Assembly (NCBI GenBank): GCA_020055645.1
Contig: CM034546.1
Span: 101,990,001 to 102,054,000, forward strand
Length of the DNA stretch: 64,000 bases
Direction: 5' to 3'
Source: Tomocerus qinae
Lineage: Eukaryota; Arthropoda; Collembola; Entomobryomorpha; Tomoceridae
In this document: positions 13,401-27,190 of the stretch, piece after piece
Layout of the letters: every line of letters begins with the position of its first letter
How positions within the stretch are numbered: the first letter of the stretch is position 1
Notes under the pieces: model-generated
Database searches by the model: none
What the model was told of the DNA's origin: nothing
What the model saw: only the letters and a program-made list of their open reading frames with translations
Made by a program: the position numbers and the translations under genes

Positions 13401-16400
13401 ATTAACATAAAAATGCTTCTTGCAGATAGATTCAATTTGTATTCATCCTACTCCTACCAAGCCCACTCACCTAAACATAAAAAAACAGTAGGATAGGCAT
13501 ATGCAAACGGGTAATCAAAGGAAGTAGATTAAAAATTGTACTTTTCTAATTTCCCTATCACAATGCTAATATAAAATATGGTAATATAGGTATATGAACG
13601 CTATAATCATAAGAATTGTCCTCATTTGACCTCTTTTAATATTATGCATGTAGTAAATAAGTAGCTTCAAGTCCTAGGTTCAGTCATAAATGTTTAAAAT
13701 TACAAAGCACAGGAGTCTACATTAAAATATTGTTTATCAAGATGAAATAGTTAACCATTTAGCTCATGAATTAGTATTTTTAAAACATTTTATAGCTTTC
13801 TTTGTATAGTGAACTATAAAATGCCAATCATTCGTGACTCGGCACTGACAGTTGTTTGTATTCTGCTATTTAGTCCAATACAAATGAGATCTTTGTTGAT
13901 TAACTGCAAATATTATTGCTTGTTCAGGTTACCTCCCCATGCCCTTTTACAAGATAGTATCTATACACGTGGTAGTTCTGTGGAAAATAGATCTTGCATA
14001 CTTAGAATGTATGACACGGAACGAAAATGTCAATATTCTTGTCTTAAACGCGGTTGAGTGCCTAAACTGTCAATGTCTCGCAGCAGATACCTGCAATTTA
14101 CGACTTAGTCCTAGGAAAAGAATTCGACTCCGTTCCGCACATTATTACAGGTACCTCAAAGGAATTTCCATCACACACACGACACGACACATTCGGAGAA
14201 GAAACGTGAATAACAAATTGAATTATGAATTTAAAACATATTACGCAGTAACTTGAGCTACGAGTTTCCCATTCCTAAACATTCCCTATTTGCATAAGCA
14301 TAACCCATTCAAGTGGACCCTATTGCAATTTACTTCATTTTATATTGCAGATTTCTCTATACAGAATTCATTTGGAGTCTTATATGGTCAATATGATTAT
14401 GTGGAGATGAAATGTGGTCATTGTGTTTACTACTTAGATTGCAAGTGCAAACACATAGCTGCGGGAAGCCTGGTGTGTGTATTAAATAGAGGATAATGAG
14501 CTAAGCCCCCACAAACGGGGCTTTCAAAGCTGAAGCTCCGTCATGTCATGTCAAGTATATGTAACTTTAGCACCCATAAACACACACGTCTCATAATAAT
14601 TCTGTCAAATTGGAAACGACTGTCAGTCTCATTTGAATCCTGCGAATATGCTTAAACCAATTTATAGACCAACAATTACTTTTGTTACTAGATACATAAA
14701 GGGAACCAGTTTGTAGAGTTCATATCAATTTACGTCCATTATAAAAAATATCACTATATTCAAGTTAGCTACAGATGCACAATAGAAACATCTCAAATGT
14801 GGGAGAGAATTGAATTGAAATGATTTAGTGCTAATGTGGCACATTCTAGTGTAGGTACCCACAGATTAGCAAAGCACTCCAAAACCAAAATCATTCAAAT
14901 GCCCTGCCATCCAGATAAACTTATTTGTAACATCCAAACAACCATCCCAAAGATTCAATTTCCATCTGACTACACACCGTAGCTTTTGGTATAGTTCCTT
15001 CTCCATGGTTTATTTATCGCACGAAATCCAATTGACATTTCCGACTATACGAATTTACATCCTCCGTTCCGTATTATTAATTATTACGAACATCAACATT
15101 AACATCCTCTGGACAAAATTGTTACTTGTTATACTTCCATGGAATGTCAAGCCTACCTAACTATTAATTCCATTAATTCATTGAGACTATTTGATAAATA
15201 TCGATCGCAGTTTACACATAATAAAGCTGAAAACCAAAGTCAATCTACCATGCATTAAAGAGATTCATTTAGAATTGTTTTTATTTTCTCTAGCTTATAT
15301 TGGGACGGAGTTTGACTTTGTAATGGAATTGAAGGACATATATTTTTTAATAAATTTTCCTTATGCACTAAATATTTGTATTTGTAATTCATGTAGACGC
15401 AATGTTATTATCCATTCAAATGAATAATTTGATTATCAAGACCAGTAATTTGAGTTTTACGGTATGTTGAATATCCTTACTTAGCAAAACAGGGTTATGT
15501 TGTTGTGTTGCGGTTTTTTGATCTGTAATTGAGAATACAATAAAGCATGCATGCATGGCAAAGGAAATTATCAGAGTCCAACACGACGCCAGAGAAAAAG
15601 AGGCAACATAATCGTTTGTTTAAATTATTAGAAAGAGCCGTGTCAAGTCCAAGATAATTTTGACGGGAACTCATTAAAGGAGCAGGACTTCTTTGGCAAT
15701 ACTTTTGCACATTGTGACGGGCATTGGATTTTAAACAGGTTATCTGATGCTGAGTGAATCCTGGTACTAAAAGGTAGGTAGCGTTATTATCTGTTAGATA
15801 CCTACTTGAGATTCGGCACAACTTTACATTTAAATGCTACATATATTACATAGGAATACATAATCATCTTTATGCACTGACACTGTGAGGTGCATAGCCT
15901 ATTAGTTAACTGGTTGGTGAGTTAATAATACTTAATTGACCAGCTCGCACAGAAACTAGCAATCATTGTTAAATGCTTCACAATATTTAAGTTGCATAAA
16001 AGACTATTCCCTCATCGATTTCCATATAATTGCTAATTAATAAGATACCTACGTGTAGGTAGGCTTAAGATTTGTGAGTTCACCCTCCGTTCACCCTCCT
16101 TTGTGCAACGGGTGTAAAACGATTGATGAAAAAGTAGAAAATCCTTTACAAAGAGGTACATAAGCAAAAATTATGTTAAATGTTGGTTTGAGAGTTTATA
16201 ATAATGATGATGTTAACCCTTTTAAGCCATCGATTACTATAGCCATATTGATGATCGTAAATTATTATGCAATATGTTGATGATGAACAGAAGTATTGGG
16301 GGTGTTTACTTGGTTCATCTCATCTGTGCATAAATGTGGGATTAGTATACAACAAAAGGGTGATAGCCGCGGATGGATTGTTTCTCCACTCTATGAATTC

Positions 16401-16867
16401 CTCTCTGATAAATCGTGATTTATTAATGCAAACAAATGAAGACGCCATGAAGAGATAGAAAGAGGAGCGACTGAGCATTTACTTTATTACCAATAGGCCA
16501 GGCTAGTTCTTTTACCGAACACTCCTTAAGGACGTAAGTATAGAAAACGTCATCGTATTATTCCTTCTACTACCAACACCAACTAGCCAGTAATATCATC
16601 TTCAACCAGACTCATGCATACCAGATAATTGGCTAAGAATCTCAACCGTATTATTCTGTTACATATAATGATTCACACAGCTCTGCCCATCCAATTTCAA
16701 TTGCAGTAGTCATTCAAACCCCACTCCGAGATTAACTTTTCTTCAACACCTGAGAAGTTGTCACTAAACGGAGAAACTTCAGAGAAAACCATCCTTAAAC
16801 AATTTCACTCTACATGCAGTAATATTCTAAGGAACTATACATTGTTCGTCGGGAAAACAGTTAAAAT
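10434..16867. other. Intergenic desert, no gene seen
   Basis: More than 6 kb of AT-rich sequence. Open frames of 60-110 codons occur on both strands (for example near 13809-14256 and 15495-15821) but none shows a domain, a codon pattern or flanking splice signals that would support it. Small hairpins occur at 10906-10950 and 14503-14523. Confidence 0.55.
10906..10950. repeat. Short perfect inverted repeat
   Basis: The 13-mer gtagtaattatta at 10906-10918 is repeated in inverted orientation at 10938-10950, leaving a 19-base loop. Similar taat/attactac strings recur near 11098-11111. It could be a remnant of an AT-rich miniature element or chance in AT-rich DNA. Confidence 0.4.
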
Positions 16868-18233
16868 ATGAAGATAATTTCCTTCATTTTTGTTTTGTCA
16901 CTTTGGTTTTCAACTTCATTATGTGTAAGTAAACACCACTCATGAGATTTATTCCACTTTCAAATAAACTACTTTATCAAAATTAATAGATCAATAACAA
17001 AAAACATAAATGGATAAGTTCATAAGGACAAGGGTCTTGAATTTGTAAATAACATTTCAGTTCAGTGAAAAATAGTATTGGTAAATATTAGTTTACTGTG
17101 GGACTCTCTTGGTTCGTTGGTTCCAAGAGTCTCAACTTTCCCAATTTAATTTGTTTGTTTATTTAGATACTTATCGAAATTAATTATCATGTTAACCTTT
17201 GTAATCAGACTAATCAGAAGTTGATTTAGTACATTCTAATATTTAGGAAAAAAGAAGCATTTATTATTCATTCAATAATTTATTGGCAGGATGAAGTAAA
17301 TTACTAATAGTCAACATCAGATCTTGACACATTTTTTACTGTTGATATATTAAAGATAATCAAAAACTTATCTGTAACAAGTAATAATACAGACAATCTG
17401 TACTATTGCAACAAAAATTAAACAAGACTATTCTTGGGAGTCTCAAACTTTAATAATTTGCTCTTGTATCTGGTTATATCTGTAATACATGGAAGGAAGT
17501 TTTTATGGACGAAATGTGTGGGACATAAATATTCCCAGGTGACATATGGGTGAGCAAAAAGTGTTCACTTTTATATAGCCCAATGACTGCCAAAAGGATA
17601 AAACTGAGGGAAATAAAAAATATTATTCACTTGGTTCTGTCATAAGTACAATATTAAAGCAAAGTTTAAACTATCCTGTACTGAGATTCCAACATGTGTG
17701 TTTATTTATAGGCTCCGATCCTAAAAAGCAAAGATACGGAAGAAGCTACTAAAATTGCATTGGAATCAACTGGGGAACTTCTGGCCCAACCTTCCTTGAT
17801 TAAAAAAATCCAAGCTGATCTGGAATTAATAAGATATTTGGACCCTGGGATGAAAAATATTGTCCACCAAGGCCATTGGATACCGGGACAGCTCATTTCG
17901 AGTGACATCACAGAAGCTCAAATCACGGAAATCAACCAGAGTGAATTTAAGCCTATAAAGCAGGTGGATATGACAAGTCAATCCCCAAATACTCTCTTAG
18001 TTTTCAGAAAGGCTTATCATCCTGAAAGACTTGCTAATCTCCTCAAACTGAGATTCGGAATTAATTCAGAGCCACACTTTGTCGAAAGCTCCAGCAGTGA
18101 CACAATTTTGTACAGCGATGAGTTGTCTACTTACTATTTCAATTCTAACAACGGAGCGGATTGTGAAGATGGTTGTTTGGCTCAGTTCTCCGTCTCATTT
18201 GATCCGAAAGACTTTGAAGAAAACAAAATCTAG
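16868..18233 (+). CDS. Unrecognised small secreted protein, 192 residues
   Basis: Two exons, 16868-16924 and 17712-18233. Exon 1 encodes exactly a signal peptide, MKIISFIFVLSLWFSTSLC, and ends in a perfect donor (tgt|gtaagt). Exon 2 begins after a tttatag acceptor with APILKSKDTEEATKIALEST. The mature part, about 173 residues, looks like one compact soluble domain. It has a HWIPGQLIS segment, then LLVFRKAYHPERLANLLKLR, and near the C terminus Asp-Cys-Glu-Asp-Gly-Cys (18159-18176) followed by an aromatic/aliphatic strand FSVSFDP. The DCxxGC-then-beta-strand ending recalls exported proteins of uncertain function seen in bacteria, but I cannot name the family. The two cysteines may bind metal or form a disulfide. 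An ATTAAA at 18322-18327 may be the polyadenylation signal. Confidence 0.8.
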
Positions 18234-18327
18234 CTGTAAATTTTATTACTGTCTTTGATGTTTTAAGCCACATAAGAGTAGAGGATAGCTATTAGTATGC
18301 AAAATGTATTGTTATTTTTAAATTAAA

Positions 18328-21300
18328 ACATGCTTTACACATTTTTATAAGGATTTGACTGATATGTAAAGATTAAGAGGAAAACATGAGAAAAACTAAT
18401 TTTTCCTTCGTTGCATTCATACAAGACAGAAGGCTGCACATTGAAAATACTCAGAACAAGAACAATGACTATATAGCAGCATTGAGAACCTCTTTGCTTA
18501 ATTACTTTACTTTATCCTTACTCACTTGAATGATAACGTATTATTAAGGCTGTGTATCTCCTCTATACATTTTCCTTACTCATGATACTCTAGATTACTA
18601 ACCTGTCGATTCTTACTATTAAAATGTACGTATAGAATGAACTTAAGAAACATAGGTCATGATTCATGATATTTATCTAGCAGCATTTAAAAACTTGTAA
18701 TTGATTGATGAAAAATTGTCAACAATAATGTTACTAACTGCTGTAAAAGTAATTATAACAAGGTTTTTCATACGAATTTTAATTTTCTCGAATATATAAT
18801 TTGCATTTATATTTATACCACGTACTTTACATCTTTGCAATGTCTGCTCTCCGTATGATTCAATCAAATATGCAATGATATGTAATGTATAATATTTACT
18901 GAGACGGATTGTGTAGTTCTGTCTGTAATTAACTGCTTGCATTTACAAAAACAATACTGAAGGTCAAAACAACATTGACGTACTGAGAAGTAGACCACTG
19001 CTTAAAACCCACGTTAACTACCAAATTAATTAATATCTGTCTATGCAAGCAAGGCAGGCATTACTCAACTTTGATGAACATTTTCTCGGGTTATACCCAA
19101 ATGAACCATCACAGTTCAACGAAATTAAATTCTGTCAATTTAGTACTAAATTATTAAAACTCATTAAATTTTTTTTGAAGTAGCTAGATTGTCATTCCTT
19201 CATTTAATTCCGACATGGAAGGACTCGCAGTAGTAATAGTATTTTAATTTCTCTAGTGTGTTGTTTAACGAACTGTTAAACGAAGGTTTTAGCACATCAA
19301 TCTGTTTCCGTCTTAAGCTTATTTCTCGAAGCAACCTCAGCACGAATCAAAAGCACTCTCCGGTTAAAAATTAAATTTTGTATAGCCATGAGCGGAAAAT
19401 AATGTTATGCCAGAAGTTCAAGAACTACCAGGTAAACTTTCCAGAGCTGCATGGATAGAATGTAATTTACTTTAGTCATCCGTGCAATTACCTCGAGTTG
19501 GGTACTCCAGCTTATGGTTGATGTCCATGTAGCTCTCATTTAATTGAACTCATGTTGCCACAACTTATTTATCATTATATCTCAAGGAAAAATATTTAAT
19601 ATTTTCCCATCAGTTTTGTTTATACAAAACTTTTAGAATGGGAGAGAATTTCATGAGATTCTCTGTAGTAATGTATTTTCAACACGAACTTACGAGATCC
19701 TGGAAGTTCCAATAATAATAATGCAATTACTTTACGAATCATCTAGGTACACATCACTTTTGGAAGCAAAACACTCCTGAGGGTCGACAAAGTTATGTAA
19801 ATGGAGAGAGCATAATATTATTAGGAACTCTTCATTTTTATTGGCCCAATTGCAAAAGTACATTGTACCATATGAGGTATTGCAAAATTCTATTATTTCT
19901 TCCATCAGAACTAAAACATGCTAAACTTGAAAACTTAGTTTTCTTTCGACAAACTGTGTTGATGGAAAAAGAAACGGAAATTAACATTTGAATTCAGGAT
20001 ATTAATGTTAAATACATCACAGCTCGAATTTGTGTAATGTATTGAACTAGAATCATACAAATTGTGTTGGAAATACATTTCAGAATTAAAAATGACCGAA
20101 AAAAGACGCAGATAACTTAATGTTTCACATGCTATTTATGTTGGCACCATTTGATGTTTCCTACATCCCATGAACATGTATACTACTTGTGTTGTTATGT
20201 CGCAATAATATTCATCTGGTATAATTAAGTCATTAAACTATGTTTTTTTTTGTTTTTAATTGGATGAGCAGACAAGGAGCAAGAGAGCGGAGAGCGAAAC
20301 GACTAAATCATTATATAAATAATACTAATATGCATACACTTAGCTTTCATCTTGCAGCGTTTGTAAATGAACGCAGATACTAACTGTAATAATTATATGT
20401 TATTATATATAATATCAACAAGGAAAACAATAATTCTTTATACTACCGCATACCGACGGAGACAAAAAATCATATTTGATTCCTACCATAAGTAGACATG
20501 ATAACAATTTTCCATTCCACATTTTTAGCATAAATTATGACAATTTAAAAAGAAAATGTAAATTAATATGTTAAACATTCATTTTTGTAACAAACGCAAA
20601 CTTGGTGTTGAGTAAAAGGAATGAAATTGTAGATTCGTTAACATAGATAACATTTTGGGACATTTCAGAAAATTGGGTAAATGCTACTAAGGTTCAATGC
20701 TCCATTTTCATTTCAGCCTATTTACAGCTAGTGCATTAGTATGCAGCTTTTGCAAAAAGGCTTGAACGAATCTAGGGAAATAAAAAAAGTGTGAGAAAAT
20801 GGAAATTGAGGTAGGAGTGGTTGTAAATCATGTATAATGTCCTTGGTGATTTGCATTGAAGCAATTAGTGCGAGAAGCATAAGGAAAGTGGGCATTAGGT
20901 AAACCCAGAGAAAGTGGATTCGGTGTAAATTCTATTGTCTGAATTGGTAATTCGGAGAATTGTAAGCGCTGTCTGAGGACTGAGTGAGATAAATAGAGTT
21001 CCTTGAAGTCAAAATTCACATTCAGAGCACAAAGTCTTAGCCTTAACCTCAGCTAGAGGAGAAAATCAGATCAGAGCCGACAAGGGCCCAGAGAGTTCCT
21101 TGGGGATTTCAATCAATCAAATTCTTGCCTTTCCAGCACTCGGCTCTACATACGCATATAGCTTTGCATGTCTTTAAGCATGACTCTCCATAGCTCTCAG
21201 TTTAACCTTACCTGAACTTTCTGTGAAAATAGCGATACAGAGTCAGACTCTCAGAGTCAAGTCACCTACCTTAATGTAATAAGCCATGCAAGGCAAAAGC

Positions 21301-24300
21301 TCTTTTCTACTTCTCTCCTCCAGATTCTTTTGTGCTGGATTGCATTGTGCTCCAAAAGACTGTCTAGCACCAGTTACTCCACAAAGACATGCAGATCATA
21401 TACTTTAGAATGTTATCTCTTCCCGTATAGCTCGATAAAAGACTCCCATATCTCCTCAAAAAGCAACACTATCTGATTGTAAAGATAGCTTAGCCATAAG
21501 CATTACTTATAGTTTTCGTCCTCTCTAGCGCAATGCATAAATAACAAGAAAATGATGCTTTATCTATATCTGTATCCTGTAGATAAGCATAATGTCGAGG
21601 TGTTCCTTCGTTTCAGAGGTTGCTGAACGACTGGCGACGAAAGATCCACAGGCAAACGGAGAAAAGACCGTCAATGACAACCAACAAGCGATGCGTACCA
21701 TTCTACCAATTCTAATTTCTGTGAAATTAATCAGGGTTTCGTCACCATTTTTATAAATTTTCGAAACTGCTTAGTGTCAATTGTTTATTTTACCAAACAG
21801 TATTTAAAAAGACATTACAAAATGAGCTTTTGATATAAATATTTGGCTTCCTTACAATTCTACTCTCCATGTATAATATTGTTGTCAATGCAGAAATGAA
21901 CAAAGCATACTTAATTTCTGCGGTGTAGTACCTGTATTTGTGTTACGTACCGTTATACTATCTGTAGGATGGGTTTTATGATTTAGATCAAAATAGTGTG
22001 TTCCGAATTCGTATTCCGGATAGCTACATACCTGACGAAGACTCATTAAAGTATTATTTCCGAAAGGGCTGAGCAGGAATATATTATTAGTTTTCAGCTT
22101 ACGGTACCGTTTGGCATGACTCTTGATTGTGATACCTAGTTATCTGTGTGAGACAGTCTTGCTATGTGTAGTAATAATAATATTATTATTAACTTCTGAG
22201 AAAAGGATGCCTAAAGGGTGGTGCATTGGAATTGGAGCTATCATACTCACAGTCATGCACACATATATAATACATATATACATATTTTAGTAGGTTTATA
22301 AGGCGTAACTATATATATACATGGAATTCTAGCTAACAGACACGAGACAGGCGATACAGCGATACACGTATTATGTATATCTCCAATTATTGTGTTATAC
22401 TATAGGTACAGTTACAGGTAACTGTATGTATGTAAGTCATAGTCATATAATAAGTACGAAGCAGATTAGTCTGAATTATAAAATGACAGTAGTGGTATGT
22501 TGCATAGTAAATCATATCAGTAGAATAAGGAAAATGTGAGTTATTAAAGGTAGGGTAAGTAAAAGTGAAGTAAGGTAAGGGTATCATTAAAGGTAGCGAA
22601 AAGCGAAACCATGAATAGTGTACATATATAGATACAAGTGTTGGGCTAGTTTCTACATGAGATATACATAAGGTATGTATTTAAGCAGGGAATGGTTTGA
22701 ATTTGGTTTCCTTTCTGTAGATATAGAAATGGGTAGGTAGCCTTTAGGATTCTAGTCGTCGTCGTTGTCGTGTGGACTGTAGTCGATGAGTTGAGTCAGC
22801 TATATTGTTATAATAGCTGTAGCAGGGCTACGAAATATTCTTGAGTCAGTCAGGATTCGCTGCAGAGTTTCGGGAACATAATATTTGCTCGTGTGTAGTA
22901 GGAAAGGAAATCTATGTAGAGTTTCTGTCCAGGCAGGATACGTCTAAAGAGCGAGAGATATAGTTTCGTGAAAGAACTTCAAAGGCATTGTACGGGAAAA
23001 GAGCCAAAGCCAAGGGAAGGGAGATATTGAGAGCAGCGAGCCGTAGCTGTAGATGGCAAGAGGCAACGGCACATTCTCATCTCATTCTTCTTCTCTGATC
23101 CTCATCGTTCACATCGAATCTCATCTTCTCATCCCTCATTCCAATTTCCAACTTCCAACCCATTTCCCTTTCTTTACACTTGACTCAACATTCTGTCCTA
23201 CAATCCACAATACAGATACAATGTTGAGAACAGGACACAAGAAAGTAAACTTATGTGCACTCTATAACAATATCATACATACACAATAAGCAAGCAAGGG
23301 TAGTAGTAGTAGTATATATATAAAATATCCATCCAAAATTGTTAAATAGTTCATATTGTTCCAGGGACTGACAGTCAGTCCGGTACAGTTTGTGTAGTAG
23401 TAACAATACGTGTTCTATTTCTTTGTTTCTTTAATTTGCGAATGAGCATCAGAGAGGATAATCATTATATAAATAATAATAACACAGTAGATTGTTACTT
23501 CACCTACTCACGTCTACAGGAGTTACCTAACTTTATATACCTACTACTAGACGTATAAAGTACATCGATGTACACAAAGCACACATGGTTTAGGCAGACT
23601 ACACTTAATGGTAAAAGTAAACACACAAATGATGTACACACACAATAAACTAATAGTAACGAGTTCTACATCACTGTATACTTCCAGTAAGATACTTACT
23701 CTGACAATAGAATATTATACATAGCATAAAGAAACTGAAGAGACATTACATTAGCATATTCAAGTTAGTAATTCTACTTTCAAGCAATTAATTGCAATTT
23801 TGGCATTTATTTTGTCTCGCCATCGCCAGCCTCGATCTGGTCGGCCTAGCCTTACCTGTCTTCTAGATAAATAAATTTTCTTTGTGAACATAATTAAATA
23901 TACAAGAACCCTTCCTCTTATTGCCTTTGAAACTTAAACTACACACACCATAATGAAATGTTAGATTTACAATTTACACTAGACTACGTATGTTATTAGT
24001 AAGGATGATAATAATTGTATAAAAGTACAATATACACGAGTTACCTAAGTATTGTTTTGTATATAACGTAAAGCAAGGAACGTAATGGAAATCATCTTCT
24101 AGCCTAACCTCATTTAAAGCAAGTAAGTCATATAAAATTGTTTATCACTCTGATAGAATCTTAATTTTATGTAGGTAAAGTCATAATTGCTGGTACTACA
24201 AGAAACAATTCCCTATTAGACACAATTATAATATGTTAAAAATGCTCTTCTTTCGGAGGATGCACACAATTATACATGTGTGTGCATGTATTTATAATAC

Positions 24301-24531
24301 ACTTTTCTTTTGATGCTGAATATTTAAATCACTTCCTCCTCTCTCTTGCGCCTTTTCAACAAAGTTGTCAAACGAGACGAGTTGATTTTATATTCAATTA
24401 TAATACTTTTATAACACCATAGATTTCGTAGCGAACGTAATTCCTTTGAATAATACAAGAATAACTAACTTACCTTTACCTTACCTTTTCTTACACGACC
24501 ATTTACACATGATTTACATTTTTACTTGCAG
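18328..24531. other. Intergenic desert, no supported gene
   Basis: About 6 kb without a convincing gene. Simple-sequence patches occur near 22260-22320 (TA-rich) and 23300-23325 (GTA then TA runs). Around 20,820-21,720 and 22,740-23,060 the base composition is less AT-rich, and one exon-like stretch follows a tttcag at 21611-21616. These may be untranslated or alternative exons of the downstream Rho GEF gene, but nothing decides it. Confidence 0.5.
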
Positions 24532-24591
24532 CTCGAGCGCATCATCATTTTTCCCACCTGGTCTGGTTCTCACAGGCGTTTGTGGCCTCCG
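24532..24591 (+). other. Orphan 60-nt cassette-exon-like island
   Basis: A GC-rich 60-base block is bounded by a strong acceptor (atttttacttgcag) and a donor (ccg|gtaatt). All three + frames are open across it and its length is divisible by three. It lies upstream of the Rho GEF gene, so an alternative or untranslated exon of that gene is the simplest reading. No homology is claimed. Confidence 0.35.
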
Positions 24592-25079
24592 GTAATTAAG
24601 CTAACCATCAACTCACCATTTACTCAATCACTACGTTCAGTGCTGTACTTGTTGTTTTATTTGTTGTTGTAAGAATAGTAGTATTATATGCAAGCACGTT
24701 CGAGGATAATGTAAATGTATACTAAATTATATTAACGTATGTATGTACTAACTTATGTCTGTCTGTCTATGTTACTAGTTTAATTTCATTTGCCCTATGG
24801 TTTTTATTGTAGAGACACAGAAGAATTGTACAATAAACCTACACTTCTTGCACGACAAGACATAATCTAAGCCAAAGCAACTTTAGTTTCAGTTTCAGTT
24901 CACCAGCAAGAACAAGCAACTAAATCACACACAGCAAATTCTCGCACAGACTTATTATGAAGAAGAAGGTGAAGGTGTTGCAATTTCAGTTTCAACCTCA
25001 ACGACAACCCAGACTATTATTGGCACAAGTCGCTTTTTCACGCTGGTGGAATTAAAAAATTATTCGTCTGCCACCCACC

Positions 25080-25233
25080 ACACGAGAAAATCACTGCTGA
25101 AAAAATAAAATCCAGTGAGAAAGTCTTGAAGTAGACAACTTCCCGCCGCCAACTTTATTAATGTGGAAAAACAAGAGGAATTTTCATTAAGAGTCCTTGA
25201 GGGAGAGGAAGAAAACCGAACCAAACCAACCAG
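25080..25233 (+). other. Probable 5' UTR exon of the Rho GEF gene (start not determined)
   Basis: Purine-rich, less AT-rich sequence that ends in a good donor, aaccaaccag|gtaacc, at 25233/25234. The next strong acceptor in the right direction is gtacag at 27118-27123, 67 bases before the Met at 27191. No long frame runs through it, which fits a leader exon. The left boundary is arbitrary. Confidence 0.35.
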
Positions 25234-27190
25234 GTAACCAATATTTTATCTCTTTTGATCTCATACTATGCTAAATTGAATTGAACCGTGTCTAATTTAA
25301 TTAACGAAGTAAGCAAAGTCTGCATTTTGCTATGTTCCGTAAAGCTTTAGCATTTTAAGTGATCGTATCAAGTCAAGTGGATTGGATACTTACCGAGCGT
25401 CTTGTTCCATTAGTCAAAGTCAGATCTAAACTTTTTGTGATCATCTTTTTTGTAAAGTTCAAGAGCTTTTTCATGTAATATAGGTGCTAGTATTTTGCTA
25501 ATTTTGGCGAAATGCCAACAACATAAAAATTAATTTTCTGCTAAACGGTGCAGTGTCTTATAGTATGCGACAAATCGAAAATACTGCAGTATGTATAATG
25601 CGTACTGCAGGATTTACGTTTTTGTCGAACCATTTCCTATTTTATTGGAGAAAAGATAAATATTGTGTACACTGTCTTCTTTTAAACAGTCTAACAACAA
25701 TGAATAAAAAGAGCTACGCTCAAAAAAATGACAACTCAAGCCTAACCGAATCGAAAACGATGAGTTGCTCTGTTGCGGTAATGTAGGATTTTATGTAGTC
25801 ACTTGTCTACCTTATGTATGTATGCAATGCACTGCTCTATGCTACTAAAGTGTATAGATAGCCATTATGTAATATCATAGAACCACTAGCTAAAGAAGAC
25901 ATAATATTTGTACTTTGCACTACGGCAAATGACTTGACTGTCTGCCCGGTTTTTTGTGACCATTCGGAGTTGTAAGAAGAAAAGTAAAGTATGTAGGTAG
26001 ATAAAATGTACTCGTGTTGGTTTCTAAGCTTCTAGGTGCATTAGGTAGTCCATTCGTTATGTATTAAAGCGTAATGCTATAGAATGTTGAGGAAGAAAAG
26101 AAAACCCAGTCTGAGCAAACGACATGACAAGACACATGGAACTGAAGTAAAGAAACTGAAGAAGATCATACGATAGGCTACATACTTATATTACTTCATT
26201 TGGCTGTAAAAAATCAGGACCAAGCTATAAATACAAAGCATATGAAGATACTAAGTGCAAGGAACTCATAAACTAGTGCTTCTCCAAGAAAGGACATCAA
26301 TTAATTTTTGGCAACCATTTTTCACTAATGCACAAACTTAATTTTTGGTTTGTTTATTATGGACAGAGAATCCTTTGATTACACAGAGATTCTCATCAAA
26401 GCAAGATTTTTAATAACTTTGTATAGAGATTTTGTGTATTAGCATTCTCAGGTGGCTTTCCTAAAAAGCTCTCGTGGATTAGTGCAGATGTTGCTTTATT
26501 ATAGTAACATTATTAAGGAAAAGAGTGAAAACGTAGCTTTTCTGGGCTTTCTTATGGAGTCAATAACACAGCATTATATACTGTTTCTTAAATTCATCCG
26601 CAATCTGTTTTGGGGTTATTATTGAGGTAAGCTGTTGTACTGTACAATATGTTTCCCAATTGCGAATACAAAAACTACGACCAGTGACCACTTCCTGGTG
26701 GCATGGCACTGGCATGCACGTAAATGAAATATATACCATTTTTCGAGTGCCGAGGTGGACGTGCTGGACATTCCAACAATTAATTATCATATTTAATTGA
26801 GGAATAGGTATGCGTGGGTGTAGTCAGAAAGTCAGAATAGTACTACTAATTGTCAAGTTCTTGTCTTGATGTATATTATATGTGTGGAAGCATTTGGTTT
26901 CATTCTATATGCGCAGATGATGTGTTTTGTAGACTTTGTAGATGTAACGATGTAAGTAGTAGTGAAGGAGTCAAGACTAAATTGGTCTTGATGAGTTGGA
27001 GTACTACACATGCGGATATGCATTATGTATAGTGTATGTAATTAGTTTGACTATAAATTAACGGTTGAGGGAGAATGTGGATCGTAGATCATAATATTTG
27101 GTATTTTTGTTACTTTCGTACAGATTGTGTTCAAGTTGACTTAATCAAACGGGGATCGGGAGCCTCAGAGCATATCGGATAAGACGGTGA

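Noticed and set aside
13809-14256. Overlapping open frames of 82 and 105 codons
   Set aside because: No domain, signal peptide or splice context supports them, and they overlap each other in different frames.
14503-14523. Terminator-like hairpin aagcccc...ggggctt
   Set aside because: Eukaryotic context without an adjacent transcript; short enough to be chance.
15495-15821. 108-codon minus-strand open frame, Cys-containing
   Set aside because: No recognisable motif, no transposon similarity and no neighbouring exons; length is within chance expectation for a desert of this size.
22260-23330. TA- and GTA-rich simple sequence considered as a possible satellite or origin
   Set aside because: Runs are short and irregular, of the kind common in AT-rich intergenic DNA.
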